A DNA stretch of 64,000 bases from NCBI RefSeq assembly GCF_000702665.1, contig NZ_JNJA01000019.1:1-64000 (forward strand), in the 5' to 3' direction. Positions 1-8,549 of this stretch are shown here, one piece after another. Source of the stretch: Solidesulfovibrio alcoholivorans DSM 5433 (GTDB taxonomy: Bacteria > Desulfobacterota > Desulfovibrionia > Desulfovibrionales > Desulfovibrionaceae). The stretch's first letter is position 1; the number at the start of each line of letters is the position of its first letter. Position numbers and translations under genes: made by a program. The notes under the pieces were generated by a model. The model worked only from the letters and a program-made list of their open reading frames with translations. It did not search any database and was not told where the DNA came from.

Positions 1-16
1 CGGGAGGTCTCACCCC

Positions 17-67
17 CCCCTTGAAAGTTTTTCGGGGAAGGAGGGGGCGTGGGGGAGGAAACCCCCT
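17..67 (+). repeat. Dispersed repeat type A, copy 1
   Basis: This G-rich sequence starts with CCCCTTGAAAGTTTTTCGGG, then AAGGAGGGGG and a GGGGGAGG tract. A closely similar sequence lies on the opposite strand at 16759-16804, upstream of the fructose-bisphosphatase gene. Seeing two diverged copies 16 kb apart in non-coding DNA suggests a genomic intergenic repeat family. Its 3' end merges with the terminator stem described next, so the boundary is approximate. Confidence 0.5.
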
Positions 68-94
68 TTTTTCAAAAAGGGGGTTTCCTCCCCC
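51..94. terminator. Perfect 21-bp inverted repeat, terminator of the aminotransferase gene
   Basis: The arms at 51-71 and 74-94 are exact reverse complements, separated by TC. Each arm carries a five-base A or T run next to the loop. The hairpin sits directly after the stop codon of the minus-strand aminotransferase gene, so it is probably its terminator and could act in both directions. Confidence 0.7.
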
Positions 95-99
95 ACATC

Positions 100-1287
100 T
101 CACGCTTTCTTCCGCTCCGCCGCGAGCCACGCCGCCAGGCGGTCGCAGCCGGCGTCGATGTCGGCCTCGTCGCCGCCGCAGGACAGGCGCAGGCTTTGCG
201 CGCCGCCCGGGCCGAAGCTGTCGCCCGGGATGACGATGACCTGCGCCTCGCGGATCAGGCGCGTGGCCACGTCCATGGGCGCAAGGGGCAGGTCGTAGCG
301 GGCCATGGCGTAGAACGCGCCGGCAGGGCGGTTGAAGCCGACGGCCGGGGCCATGGCGGCCAGGCGCTTGACCAGGCGGTTGCGCCGCGCGGCCAGGGCG
401 GCGACGAAGCCTTCGTAGATGCCCTGGGGGCCGGTCAACGAGGCCAGCGCGGCGATCTGCGCCGGGGTGGGGGCGCAGATCGCCGCGCAGTCGTGGACCT
501 TGAGCATCTGCGCCATGATCGGCTCCGGTGCGAAGGCGAAGCCGACGCGCCAGCCGGTCAGGGCGTAGCGTTTGGAAAAGCTGCCCACGGCGACCAGGCG
601 CGGCCGCAACTCCGGCACGCTGGCCAGGGAGAAGGCCGGCGCGTCGTAGGAGAGCGCGTCGTAGGTGTCGTCGCAGATGACGCACAGGTCGTGGCGCAAG
701 GCGATTTCGGCCACGGCCAGGAGGTCTTTTTTGGCGAACACCGCGCCCGTGGGGTTGTGGGGCGAGTTGATGACGATGGCCCGGGTGCGCGGCGTCACGG
801 CCGCGGCCACGGCGTCGGGGTCGAGGCCCCAGTCGTCGCGGCGAAGCGCCACGAAGACCGGCACGCCTTCGGCGAGGAGCACCTGCTCCACGTGCGAGGG
901 GTAGAAGGGCTCGGGCACGATGACTTCGTCGCCGCGCTCGCACAGGCAGAGGATGGCGCACAAAAGCGCCTCCATGCCGCCGACGGTGATGGCGATTTCG
1001 GTTTCCGGGTTGGCCGAAAGGCCTTTTTCTACGGAAAGGCGCTCGGCCACGGCCCAGCGCAGTTCGGGCATGCCGGGCTGGAGCGAATACTTGCCTGCGG
1101 CCGGGGAGTCGCGCAGCGCCCGACACACGGCCTCGACCACGTGGGCCGGCGTGGCGAAGGAGGGCACGCCCTGGCCCAGGGAGACGCAGTCCCCGACGCC
1201 CGCGGCGAGCATGGGCATGAGCTTGGTGGCCGATATCTTGATGTTGCGGGCGCGGGTGGAAAACACGGGGGCGTCGACGGGAGCCAT
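100..1287 (-). CDS. PLP-dependent class I/II aminotransferase
   Basis: The 395-residue product is a full-length fold-type I aminotransferase that transfers an amino group between an amino acid and a 2-oxoacid in the cytoplasm. NPTG at about 178-181, the DD-TY segment near 206-209 and SFSKR with the PLP lysine at about residue 239 are the family signatures, followed by GWRVGF. A good Shine-Dalgarno (AAAGGA) lies 7 nt before the ATG. It resembles aspartate/tyrosine/aromatic aminotransferases, but substrate specificity cannot be read from the sequence. It is transcribed with the glutaredoxin-like gene upstream (about 20 bp gap) and ends at a strong hairpin. Confidence 0.9.
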   Translation of the reverse strand: MAPVDAPVFSTRARNIKISATKLMPMLAAGVGDCVSLGQGVPSFATPAHVVEAVCRALRDSPAAGKYSLQPGMPELRWAVAERLSVEKGLSANPETEIAITVGGMEALLCAILCLCERGDEVIVPEPFYPSHVEQVLLAEGVPVFVALRRDDWGLDPDAVAAAVTPRTRAIVINSPHNPTGAVFAKKDLLAVAEIALRHDLCVICDDTYDALSYDAPAFSLASVPELRPRLVAVGSFSKRYALTGWRVGFAFAPEPIMAQMLKVHDCAAICAPTPAQIAALASLTGPQGIYEGFVAALAARRNRLVKRLAAMAPAVGFNRPAGAFYAMARYDLPLAPMDVATRLIREAQVIVIPGDSFGPGGAQSLRLSCGGDEADIDAGCDRLAAWLAAERKKA

Positions 1288-1308
1288 GGAATCGTCCTTT
1301 GCGGGGGG

Positions 1309-1674
1309 CTAGTTGCCGAAAACCATCTTGGGCTGCGCCGGAGCGGCCTTGCCGGCGGCGGCCAGGGCCTTGTCGAATTCGGCCGTGGAAAAGCCGGGGA
1401 TGACGATGTCGCCGATGATGACCAGCGGGACGCCGCGCACGCCGTACTTCTGGTAGCGCATGTTGGCGACCGGGTCGTTTTCGATGTCGAAGGCGGTGTA
1501 GGGAACGCCCTTGGCGTCGAAGTAGGCTTTGGCCTTGGAGCAGTAGGGGCACCCTCTGGTGACGAAGAGTTCCACCTTGGGCGGGCCGGCCAGGGCCGGG
1601 GCCTGGAAGGCGAGCAAAGCGGCGAAAAGGACCAGGGCCGGGACGAGGGAATGCGGGAACAGTTTGGCGGGCAT
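1309..1674 (-). CDS. Exported glutaredoxin-like protein
   Basis: The 121-residue product has an N-terminal signal peptide (hydrophobic core about residues 8-24, ending near AFQAPALA) followed by a short thioredoxin/glutaredoxin fold. The redox motif CPYC sits in TRGCPYCSKAKAYF, and the cis-proline loop is GVRGVPLVIIG. It probably acts as a thiol-disulfide exchange protein in the periplasm. The ATG at 1674 was chosen because it begins the signal peptide; the frame stays open further upstream but without a signal-like start. No strong ribosome-binding site is seen. It is probably co-transcribed with the downstream aminotransferase. Confidence 0.75.
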   Translation of the reverse strand: MPAKLFPHSLVPALVLFAALLAFQAPALAGPPKVELFVTRGCPYCSKAKAYFDAKGVPYTAFDIENDPVANMRYQKYGVRGVPLVIIGDIVIPGFSTAEFDKALAAAGKAAPAQPKMVFGN

Positions 1675-1785
1675 GGGGAATCCGGGGTTGGAAAGTTGCG
1701 AATGCCTGGTGGTAGCGGCGGCGGGGAGCCGCGTCAAGCGGGAGGCTTCTTGCCAGCCTTTGGCGGGGGTGCTAGGAGGCGCGGC

Positions 1786-2235
1786 ATGCCGGGTTTCAAG
1801 ACGCACATTGCCGGCGCGGCGGTGGTCGCCGCCGGGGCGGTGGCCGGCACGTCGTGGCTTGGCATCTACCGCCCCGGATTCGAGACCATGGTCTGCCTGG
1901 GGCTTTTCTCCGTCCTCGGGGGCCTTTTTCCGGACGTGGACACGGACTCCAAGGGGCGGCGCTTCTTTTACGGCGCGGCCCTGGTGGTGGACGGCATCCT
2001 CATCTTTCGGCAGCAGTACCGCTACGCCTCGGTGCTGGGCTTTTGCGCCCTGTTGCCGGCCATCGGCTCCCACCGGGGCTGGACCCATTCGTGGTGGGCG
2101 GCGCTGCTCATCCCCTGTTCCGTGCTGCTTGCGCCCATGCTGCTGCTCGGCCTGCCCTGGAAGCCCTTCTTTCCGTACTACCTGGCCACGGTGCTCGGGT
2201 ACTTCTCCCACCTGTTGCTGGACCGCAAATTCTGA
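1786..2235 (+). CDS. DUF457 / YdjM-like inner-membrane protein
   Basis: The 149-residue hydrophobic protein has about four membrane segments. It carries the conserved polar motifs of the membrane-bound metal-dependent hydrolase family (DUF457, YdjM-like): FPDVDTDSKG at about 46-55, SHRGWTHSWW at about 94-103, and a final HLLLD. The start is fixed by AGGAGG at 1774-1779, six bases before the ATG. E. coli YdjM belongs to the LexA regulon, but the biochemical role of the family is not established. It stands alone between divergent and convergent genes. Confidence 0.8.
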   Translation: MPGFKTHIAGAAVVAAGAVAGTSWLGIYRPGFETMVCLGLFSVLGGLFPDVDTDSKGRRFFYGAALVVDGILIFRQQYRYASVLGFCALLPAIGSHRGWTHSWWAALLIPCSVLLAPMLLLGLPWKPFFPYYLATVLGYFSHLLLDRKF

Positions 2236-2250
2236 GCCTCCGCCGCGTCC

Positions 2251-3045
2251 CTAGTGGCGCATTGCCGCAAGCTGCCGGCCGCGTTGCGCGGCCTCGCCCA
2301 TGAATTCCCCGATGGCGGCGTCGAGGCGCGCCAGGACGTCCGGAGAAACACTCAGGTCGCACATGACGTGACGGAGGTTGCCGGGCGGGGCGTCCGCCAG
2401 GGGACACAGGCGCACCGCGGCGGCAAGGGCCTTGTCCTGCCCCGTGCGCCAGGAGAATTCCTCGGGCTCGATGAGAACAGCATCCAGCCGGCCCTTGGCC
2501 AGCAAGGGGAGCATCCGGGCGGGGTCGGACAGGCGGTGGAGGCGTCCTTCGGGCAAGGCGGCGAGGAGCGCGTCGGCCTGGGGGCCGTAGGAGAAGGCGT
2601 TGCGCAGCCCCCAGTGCGGTTTCGCGGCCAGGAAATCGGCCAGGGTGGCCTTGTCCGGACAGGGGGCAGCACCCACAGCCACGGCCAGGGGGCGGTCGCG
2701 GGATATGGGCACGCTGAAGCGCGCGAAGGCCGCACGGTCCGGGGTCTTGAACCAGCCCACGGCGCAGGCGACGGTGTCGCGGTCGCGGAAGGTGGAGAGC
2801 ACGCGCCCGGGCGGCATTTCCTCCACGACGTAGGGAATGCGCGCCCGTTCCAGAAAAGCCAGGGTGTTGTCGAGCAGAAAGCCGCCTTCCGGACGGCCGT
2901 CCTTCAGGCGGTAAAACGGAGGCCTGTCGAAGACGAGAAGCGTGAGCGTCGGCTCGCCTGCCGCGCCTGCGCCGTGTGTCAGGCCGCAAAGGGCGGCGAG
3001 CGCCGCGCAAACGCCATGGAAAAGACATTTCCACATGACGCCCAT
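2251..3045 (-). CDS. Periplasmic solute-binding protein (family 3-like)
   Basis: The product is about 264 residues with an N-terminal signal peptide (hydrophobic stretch up to LTHGAGAAG) and a mature part resembling extracellular solute-binding proteins of the polar amino-acid type: an N-terminal FDRPPFYRLKDGRPEGG segment and a later GLRNAFSYG region. No permease or ATPase genes are adjacent, so it may be an orphan receptor for an uncharacterised ligand. ATG codons exist at 3036, 3045 and further upstream (to 3129). The 3045 start was chosen because it puts the signal peptide at the N terminus, and no ribosome-binding site clearly decides the matter. Confidence 0.7.
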   Translation of the reverse strand: MGVMWKCLFHGVCAALAALCGLTHGAGAAGEPTLTLLVFDRPPFYRLKDGRPEGGFLLDNTLAFLERARIPYVVEEMPPGRVLSTFRDRDTVACAVGWFKTPDRAAFARFSVPISRDRPLAVAVGAAPCPDKATLADFLAAKPHWGLRNAFSYGPQADALLAALPEGRLHRLSDPARMLPLLAKGRLDAVLIEPEEFSWRTGQDKALAAAVRLCPLADAPPGNLRHVMCDLSVSPDVLARLDAAIGEFMGEAAQRGRQLAAMRH

Positions 3046-3240
3046 CCCCGGAATAATGGAGGAAAGATGTGAGCGCATCGCGCGCGATGCCTCATTACTC
3101 TCCATGACGCCATGTGATCGCGGCGTCAAATGGAAATACGTTGAACGCGGCCTTGCCTTTTGGGGCGGCGACGGAATAGACTGGCTACACGTCGCCCCCA
3201 GACGGCCCCCTTCCCGTCATCCCTGCGGAGCCCCGGTACC

Positions 3241-4221
3241 ATGAGCAACACGAACATCCTTCTCGAATCCGGCACCAACGAACTGGAAATCGTCGAATTC
3301 TATCTCGAGGAGCCGTTGCCTTCCGGCAAGACCTATGTGGGCTATTACGGCGTCAACGTGGCCAAGGTCCTGGAGATCATCCGGCTGCCGAAAGTCACGG
3401 AAATGCCGCAGACGCCCCATCCCTGCGTGCTTGGCACCTTCAATTTGCGCGACAAGGTGGTGCCGCTGGTCGATCTTGCCATCTGGCTCGGCAAGGACCG
3501 CTCGGACAACGCCTCGGACAAGGTGGTGGTGACGGAGTTCAACCGGGTGGTCAGCGCGTTTCGCGTCTCCGGCGTCACGCGCATCCATAGGCTCAGCTGG
3601 GAGCAGATCGAACCGCCGAGCATCCAGGTCCAGACCTATTCCGGCAACTCCGTCACGGGCGTGGTTCGGCTGGAATCGCGGGTGGTCTTCATCCTCGACA
3701 TGGAAAAGATCGTGGCCGAACTCAACCCCGGCCTGGCCCTCAAGGAACTCGACGAGGAGGTCTTCGTCGAACGCCGCAAGGAGCTGCCCGACAAGGACAT
3801 GACCTTCAAGGCGCTTATTGCCGACGACTCCACGACCATCCGCCGCATGATCGGCACGTCCCTGGAGAAGGCCGGCTTCGAGGTCACGCGCACCATCAAC
3901 GGCCGCATCGCCTGGGACCAGCTCACGGAGTGGAAGGAGGCCGCGGCCAAGGAAGGGCGGCCCATCACGGATTTCGTGCACATCCTGGTCTCGGACATCG
4001 AGATGCCGGCCATGGACGGGCACAGCCTCACGCGCAAGGTCAAGGAGGACCCGGTGCTCAAGCAGTTGCCGGTGATCCTTTTCTCTTCGCTCATTACCGA
4101 CAGCCTGCGCCACAAGGGCGAGGCCGTCGGCGCGGACGACCAGATCTCCAAGCCCGAGATGCTGCAACTGGCCGAGCGGGCCCGGGCGTTGGCCTGGGAG
4201 CGCCTGGCCGCCACCGTCTGA
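3241..4221 (+). CDS. cheV: Chemotaxis protein CheV (CheW-receiver)
   Basis: The 326-residue protein combines an N-terminal CheW-like coupling domain (about residues 15-170) with a C-terminal receiver domain (about 190-320). The receiver has the acidic pair in IADDST, the phospho-acceptor aspartate in LVSDIEMPAMDG and the conserved lysine in QISKPE. CheV couples chemoreceptors to the CheA kinase and modulates adaptation. The ATG at 3241 gives the expected N terminus. No other chemotaxis genes are adjacent, which is common for CheV paralogues. Confidence 0.93.
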   Translation: MSNTNILLESGTNELEIVEFYLEEPLPSGKTYVGYYGVNVAKVLEIIRLPKVTEMPQTPHPCVLGTFNLRDKVVPLVDLAIWLGKDRSDNASDKVVVTEFNRVVSAFRVSGVTRIHRLSWEQIEPPSIQVQTYSGNSVTGVVRLESRVVFILDMEKIVAELNPGLALKELDEEVFVERRKELPDKDMTFKALIADDSTTIRRMIGTSLEKAGFEVTRTINGRIAWDQLTEWKEAAAKEGRPITDFVHILVSDIEMPAMDGHSLTRKVKEDPVLKQLPVILFSSLITDSLRHKGEAVGADDQISKPEMLQLAERARALAWERLAATV

Positions 4222-4227
4222 GCCGCT

Positions 4228-4989
4228 CTAACGTCCTTTTTCCCCGTCACACCAGACCGCGACCGCCCGGGCGATGGCTTGGGCGGTTTTTTGTCGCCGC
4301 TGCGGCCCGGACAGGGCGATTTCCTCGTCCCGGTTGACGATGACCCCGGCTTCGACCAGCACGGCGGGCATATGCGCGCCGGCGAGCACCGCCAGCCCGT
4401 CGTAGCGGTAGACGCCCACGGCGTCGTCCACGAGTTCCCGGCGTTCGCCCGGGAGGTCGGCGGCGTGGTGGCGGGTGAAGGCGAGCCCGGCCGCGGTCAG
4501 CTCTCGGCCGATTTCCTTGGCCAGGGCCAGGCTTTGGCCCGCGAAGGCGTTGCGCGTGGAAAAAAAGAGCGAATACCCGGCGTAGCGGTCGCAGTAGCGC
4601 CGGTTGCGGCCGTCCACGCTCCAGGTTTCGAGGAACTGCGGCTGGACCGAGTCGTGATGGATGGAAACAAGCAGTCCCGCCTTGGCGGTATTGGCCCTGG
4701 CCGCGCGCGCCGCGGGCGGCAGGTCGCTGCCCTTGGGGTCGAGGAGGAAGGCCTTGGGGAAGCCGGCGGCGGCAAGGGCCGCGACCACGTCCCTGGCCAG
4801 ACGCAGGTTGAAGTCGTATTCGGGCGCGCCGCGGGCGCTGGTCGCGCCCGGGACTTTTGGCCCGTGCCCGGCGTCCACGGCGATGGCCAGGGACGCCTTG
4901 GCGCAGGAAGCCCTGGCCGCATCCGCCGCCGGAGCGGCGGATGCGGCCAGGAAAACGCACAAGAGCAGGGTGGCGAGAACCGGGCGCAT
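4228..4989 (-). CDS. N-acetylmuramoyl-L-alanine amidase, exported
   Basis: The 253-residue protein has an Ala-rich signal peptide (about 1-24) followed by an amidase_3 domain. Zinc-ligand motifs of the family are visible: DAGHG, the glutamate in GAPEYDFN, and the histidine in SIHHDS. The catalytic glutamate is probably in LVEAGVIVNRDEE. It would cleave the bond between muramic acid and the stem peptide of murein in the periplasm, in cell separation or turnover. The start at 4989 begins the signal peptide. It overlaps nothing and is followed closely by the convergent cheV. Confidence 0.88.
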   Translation of the reverse strand: MRPVLATLLLCVFLAASAAPAADAARASCAKASLAIAVDAGHGPKVPGATSARGAPEYDFNLRLARDVVAALAAAGFPKAFLLDPKGSDLPPAARAARANTAKAGLLVSIHHDSVQPQFLETWSVDGRNRRYCDRYAGYSLFFSTRNAFAGQSLALAKEIGRELTAAGLAFTRHHAADLPGERRELVDDAVGVYRYDGLAVLAGAHMPAVLVEAGVIVNRDEEIALSGPQRRQKTAQAIARAVAVWCDGEKGR

Positions 4990-5015
4990 GTGTGGCCCTT
5001 TATCCGCAAGCCCGG

Positions 5016-5747
5016 TCAGGCCAGCTTGCCGGCGTCCTTGAGCGCGGACTTGAGCCCGCTTTCCTGGAGGTCCTGGGGCGCGGTGAGCAGCTGGTGCAGG
5101 AATTCGCTGGTGTTTTCCGAGAGCCAGGCGTCCTTGTCCAGGGTCTCGATCAGGCGCAGGCGCTCGGCACGTTTTTCCGCGGGCTGGGACTTGTCGGCGT
5201 CCAGGCGGTGCTTGAGGAAGTGCACGAAGAGGTTCGCGCCGAAAACCGAGGTCTTGGGGTCGAGGTTCACGAACACCCGGTGCAGGTCGTCGCGGGTGCG
5301 TTCGGCGGCGATGCCGCGCAGGAAACGCCAGGGGGACGTGCCGCAGGTCAGGGAGGCCCAGAAGTAGCGCAGTTTGTAGAAGCGCCGGCCGGTGGAGAAG
5401 GCCTGCTCCAGGTCCGTGCCCGTGCAGATGCCGTCCACGCAACTGCGCAGCGCCCGCCGGTAGGGCAGCTCCATGGCGGCCAGGACGACCTGCCACAGCA
5501 GGTAGAGGTTGATCAGCGTCATGATGAGGATGCTGCTGTTGCGCAGCGTCGGATTGACGTCGCTGGCCCAGTTGAGGAACAGGTAGATGAAGATAAACAG
5601 CAGCACGGCGTAACGCAGTACGTTGGCGAGCACGTGGCCGAGTGACCCCATCTTCCATTGCAGCCGCAGCAGCAGGGCGATGAAGATGAGAAATACGACG
5701 GTCTGGAAGTAGATGCTCATGTCCATTTTCGCCAACTGATCGAGCAT
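5016..5747 (-). CDS. Uncharacterised membrane protein
   Basis: The 243-residue protein has two or three hydrophobic segments near the N terminus (about 12-28, 42-60 and 70-92) and a charged, probably cytoplasmic C-terminal region rich in Leu, Asp and Lys. I do not recognise a domain. GAGGAG lies 7 nt before the ATG at 5747. It lies immediately upstream of the amidase gene on the same strand (26 bp gap), so the two may be co-transcribed, but this alone does not assign a function. Confidence 0.7.
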   Translation of the reverse strand: MLDQLAKMDMSIYFQTVVFLIFIALLLRLQWKMGSLGHVLANVLRYAVLLFIFIYLFLNWASDVNPTLRNSSILIMTLINLYLLWQVVLAAMELPYRRALRSCVDGICTGTDLEQAFSTGRRFYKLRYFWASLTCGTSPWRFLRGIAAERTRDDLHRVFVNLDPKTSVFGANLFVHFLKHRLDADKSQPAEKRAERLRLIETLDKDAWLSENTSEFLHQLLTAPQDLQESGLKSALKDAGKLA

Positions 5748-5895
5748 GGCTCACTCCTCGAAGGTTGCGTGGTAAGAGGGGGCGCATGCCGGCGGGAGGA
5801 CCGCCGGCCGGGCCGGGCTGCTGTTGTCGCGTGTCGCTTCCGTGTACCGCCGCAGGGGGGGCTTGGCAACGGTCGCGGCCCGGCTGCGGCGGGCG

Positions 5896-6189
5896 CTACA
5901 GTTTTTCCTCCACCGCGCGGACCTTGGCCGCGAGCCGGCCGGACGGGCCGTCGCGCAGGTCCACCCGGATGACCACGTGGATGCGGCTACAGTCCGTGGC
6001 CAGCGCGTCCTTGCAGCGGGTGACGAGGGCCATGACCTCGTCCCATTCCCCTTCCACGCTCGTGGACATGGGGGAGAAGACATAGGGCAGCCCGCTTTCC
6101 TTGATGATGCGCACGGCCCTGGCCACGTACTCCGAAAGGCTGTCGCCCTTGTCCAGCGGAAAGATGGAGAAATCCAAAACGGCGCTCAC
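5896..6189 (-). CDS. Thiamine-binding / MTH1187-YkoF-like small protein
   Basis: The 97-residue protein begins at a GTG with a strong AGGAGG site 7 nt upstream. SAVLDFSIFPLDKG, the central YVFSPMSTSVEGEWDEVMALV segment and a final IHVVIRVDLRDG strand match the MTH1187/YqgV family (Pfam thiamine-binding protein family), small ferredoxin-like-fold proteins that bind thiamine or related ligands. It lies 14 bp after the penicillin-binding protein gene on the same strand. The length is typical. The in vivo role is not established. Confidence 0.85.
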   Translation of the reverse strand: MSAVLDFSIFPLDKGDSLSEYVARAVRIIKESGLPYVFSPMSTSVEGEWDEVMALVTRCKDALATDCSRIHVVIRVDLRDGPSGRLAAKVRAVEEKL

Positions 6190-6203
6190 GAGAGTCCTCC
6201 TTG

Positions 6204-8549
6204 TTATTCGACGCCCACGGTCACGGCGTCGCTGCGTCCCTGGTCGTCGACGCACACCACGCGGTGGCGGCCGGGGCTCGGTTCCCAGAAAAGCCGGTCG
6301 CCGGGCGGTCCCTGGGCGGCCAGTTCGCCGTCCACATACCAGGAAAGCCGACGGCTGTCGGCAGGGGCCGCGGCGGCAAGCGCGATGCGCTGGAGCGAGG
6401 CCGGCACGTCGCGCCGAAAGACGTAGGGCGTGGCCGCGCTCGGCGAGACCACCCGGGGCCCGGGCCCGGCCGGCGCGCCGCAACCCGGCGCGGGCGCGGG
6501 CGGGGCCTCGAAGGGGATGCCCACGGCCCGCCAGTAGGACACGAGCTCGGCCGGATAGCGGGGCACGACCACGGAGGTTGCCTCGTGGCTGCCCAGACAG
6601 TCGGCGGAAAGGGCCAGTCCCGTGGCCGCGTCCACGAGCTGGCGGCGGTGCACCGGGCAGGGGCCGAGGTGCGTCACGCCGGGGATGATCCTGGCCGTCA
6701 CGCGGCGGGGGCAGTCCGGGCCGGGCAGTTGCCGGCTTTCGGCGCAGACTTCCACCTCGCGGATGTTGCACCACAAAGGCGTGGCCAGGCGCGAGCCGTG
6801 GGGCTCCACGGCGCGGAAGAGCTCGAACAGGATCGGCCCGGCGTGGACCGCGCCCGAGATGCCCTTGACCGGCGTGCCGTCCATGTTGCCGACCCAGACG
6901 CCGACGACCTTGTCCGCGCTGTACCCCACGGCCCAGGCGTCGCGGTGGCCGTAGGAGGTGCCGGTCTTCCAGGCCACGGCCGGCACGGCCAGGGCGCGTT
7001 CCCAGGACGTGGGCAGGTCGGGGCGCTCCACCTTGGCCAGCATCTCCGTGACCAGCGCGCTGGCCTCGGGGGAGTAGAGGCGCGTCGCGGCCCCGGCCGG
7101 GCCGGCCAGGAGCTTGGGCGGGCGGTGTTCGCCGCCGCAGGCCAGGTCGGCGTAGGCGTCGGCCAGGGAGAGGAGCGTCACCTCGCCGCCGCCGAGGACC
7201 AGCGACAGGCCGTAGTAGGAGGCCGGCTTGTCCAGGGTCGAAAGCCCTTCCTTGCGCAGCAGGTCCAGGAACCGCGCCGTGCCCACGTCGTTTAATAGCC
7301 GCACCGCCGGCACGTTGAGGGAGGCCGTGAGCGCCTGTTCCGTGGTCACGCGGCCGCGAAACAGGCCGTCGTAGTTTTTCGGCTTGTAGCCGCCGAAGGC
7401 GGTGGGGATGTCCAGGAGCTGGCTTTGGGGAAAGACGAGCCCGGCGTCCATGGCCATGGCATAGAGGAAGGGCTTGAGCGCCGAGCCGGGCGAGCGGCGG
7501 ATGGTCGCGCCGTTGATCTGGCCGAAGCGGGCGTCGCTGAAAAAGTCCGTGGACCCGACCATGGCCAGCACGTCGCGGCTGGCGACGTCGAGGACCACCG
7601 CGGCCACGGCCCCGATGCCCTGGGCGGCGAGCGCGCTTTTGCGGCCGCGCAGGATGTCCGCCGCGATCTTTTGCAGCGCGGGGTCGAGGGTCGTGTCCAC
7701 GCGCGCGGCGCTTCCTGCCGCCTCGCGCGCCAGATCGCAAAACTGCGGCGCGACAAAGGGCGGCTCCATGAGCTTTCGCGGCACGGGCGCGGCCATGGCC
7801 GCGGCGGCGTCGGCGGCAGTAAGCACGCCCCGGCGGGCCATGCCCGCAAGGAGCGCGTCGCGGGCGGCCTTGGCCCGCCTGGGATGGCGCAGGGGGTCCA
7901 GGGCGTTCGGCGCGCGCGGCAGCACGGCGAAGAGCGCGGCCTCGGCCAGGGAGAGGCGGTCCGGGGTCTTGCCGCAATAGAACATGCTGGCCGCGCCGAT
8001 GCCGACGATGTTGCCGCCGTAGGGAGCCATGTTGAGGTAGCGTTCCAGGATGGCGTTCTTGGACAGCCGCCGTTCCAGGGCCAGGGCGGCCAGGGCCTCG
8101 CGGCATTTGGCGAGAAGCGTGCGGGACTTGGGCTCGGCGAGCCTTGCGAGCTGCATGGTGATGGTCGAGCCGCCGGAGACGACGCGCCCGGCGCGCAGGT
8201 TGGAGACGGCCGCGCGCGCAAGCGCCAGGGGATTGACACCGGGGTGGCTGTGGAAGTGCCTGTCCTCGGCGGCGATGACCAGCCGGGGCAGGATGGGGGC
8301 GATGGCGGACAGGCGCGTGGGAAAACGCCAAGCCTCGTCCGGGGCGAGGTAGAGGCGAAGCGGCACGCCGTTTCGCGCCGCGACCACCGTCGCGCCCGGC
8401 GGCGCGAGCGCGGCCAGGGGAAAGGGCAGCCGCGACGTGGCCAGCCACAGGCCGCCTGCGGCCAGGAGCGCGAGCGCGACGACGCACGCGGCGGCGCAAA
8501 GAAGACGGCGTTTCGTGGCGGCGCCTGTTATTGGCCTGCCCTGGCGCAC
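6204..8549 (-). CDS. pbpC: Penicillin-binding protein 1C (bifunctional murein synthase)
   Basis: The product is about 781 residues: a short cytoplasmic tail, one N-terminal membrane anchor, a glycosyltransferase-51 domain (EDRHFHSHPGVN and GGSTITMQLAR motifs), a transpeptidase domain (active-site serine in SPGSALKPF, KTGTSYGHRDAW box) and the C-terminal domain typical of the 1C class. It polymerises and crosslinks murein at the inner membrane. The GTG at 8549 gives a plausible short tail but has no clear ribosome-binding site and overlaps the upstream response-regulator gene by 22 bp; an ATG at 8612 is the alternative. No alpha-2-macroglobulin partner gene is adjacent, unlike in E. coli. Confidence 0.9.
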   Translation of the reverse strand: MRQGRPITGAATKRRLLCAAACVVALALLAAGGLWLATSRLPFPLAALAPPGATVVAARNGVPLRLYLAPDEAWRFPTRLSAIAPILPRLVIAAEDRHFHSHPGVNPLALARAAVSNLRAGRVVSGGSTITMQLARLAEPKSRTLLAKCREALAALALERRLSKNAILERYLNMAPYGGNIVGIGAASMFYCGKTPDRLSLAEAALFAVLPRAPNALDPLRHPRRAKAARDALLAGMARRGVLTAADAAAAMAAPVPRKLMEPPFVAPQFCDLAREAAGSAARVDTTLDPALQKIAADILRGRKSALAAQGIGAVAAVVLDVASRDVLAMVGSTDFFSDARFGQINGATIRRSPGSALKPFLYAMAMDAGLVFPQSQLLDIPTAFGGYKPKNYDGLFRGRVTTEQALTASLNVPAVRLLNDVGTARFLDLLRKEGLSTLDKPASYYGLSLVLGGGEVTLLSLADAYADLACGGEHRPPKLLAGPAGAATRLYSPEASALVTEMLAKVERPDLPTSWERALAVPAVAWKTGTSYGHRDAWAVGYSADKVVGVWVGNMDGTPVKGISGAVHAGPILFELFRAVEPHGSRLATPLWCNIREVEVCAESRQLPGPDCPRRVTARIIPGVTHLGPCPVHRRQLVDAATGLALSADCLGSHEATSVVVPRYPAELVSYWRAVGIPFEAPPAPAPGCGAPAGPGPRVVSPSAATPYVFRRDVPASLQRIALAAAAPADSRRLSWYVDGELAAQGPPGDRLFWEPSPGRHRVVCVDDQGRSDAVTVGVE

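Noticed and set aside
49..2235. A 728-codon plus-strand open frame that runs across the aminotransferase and glutaredoxin-like genes
   Set aside because: Its first 580 codons are antisense to well-supported genes and of low-complexity composition; only the last part from 1786, with its own AGGAGG, encodes a real protein.
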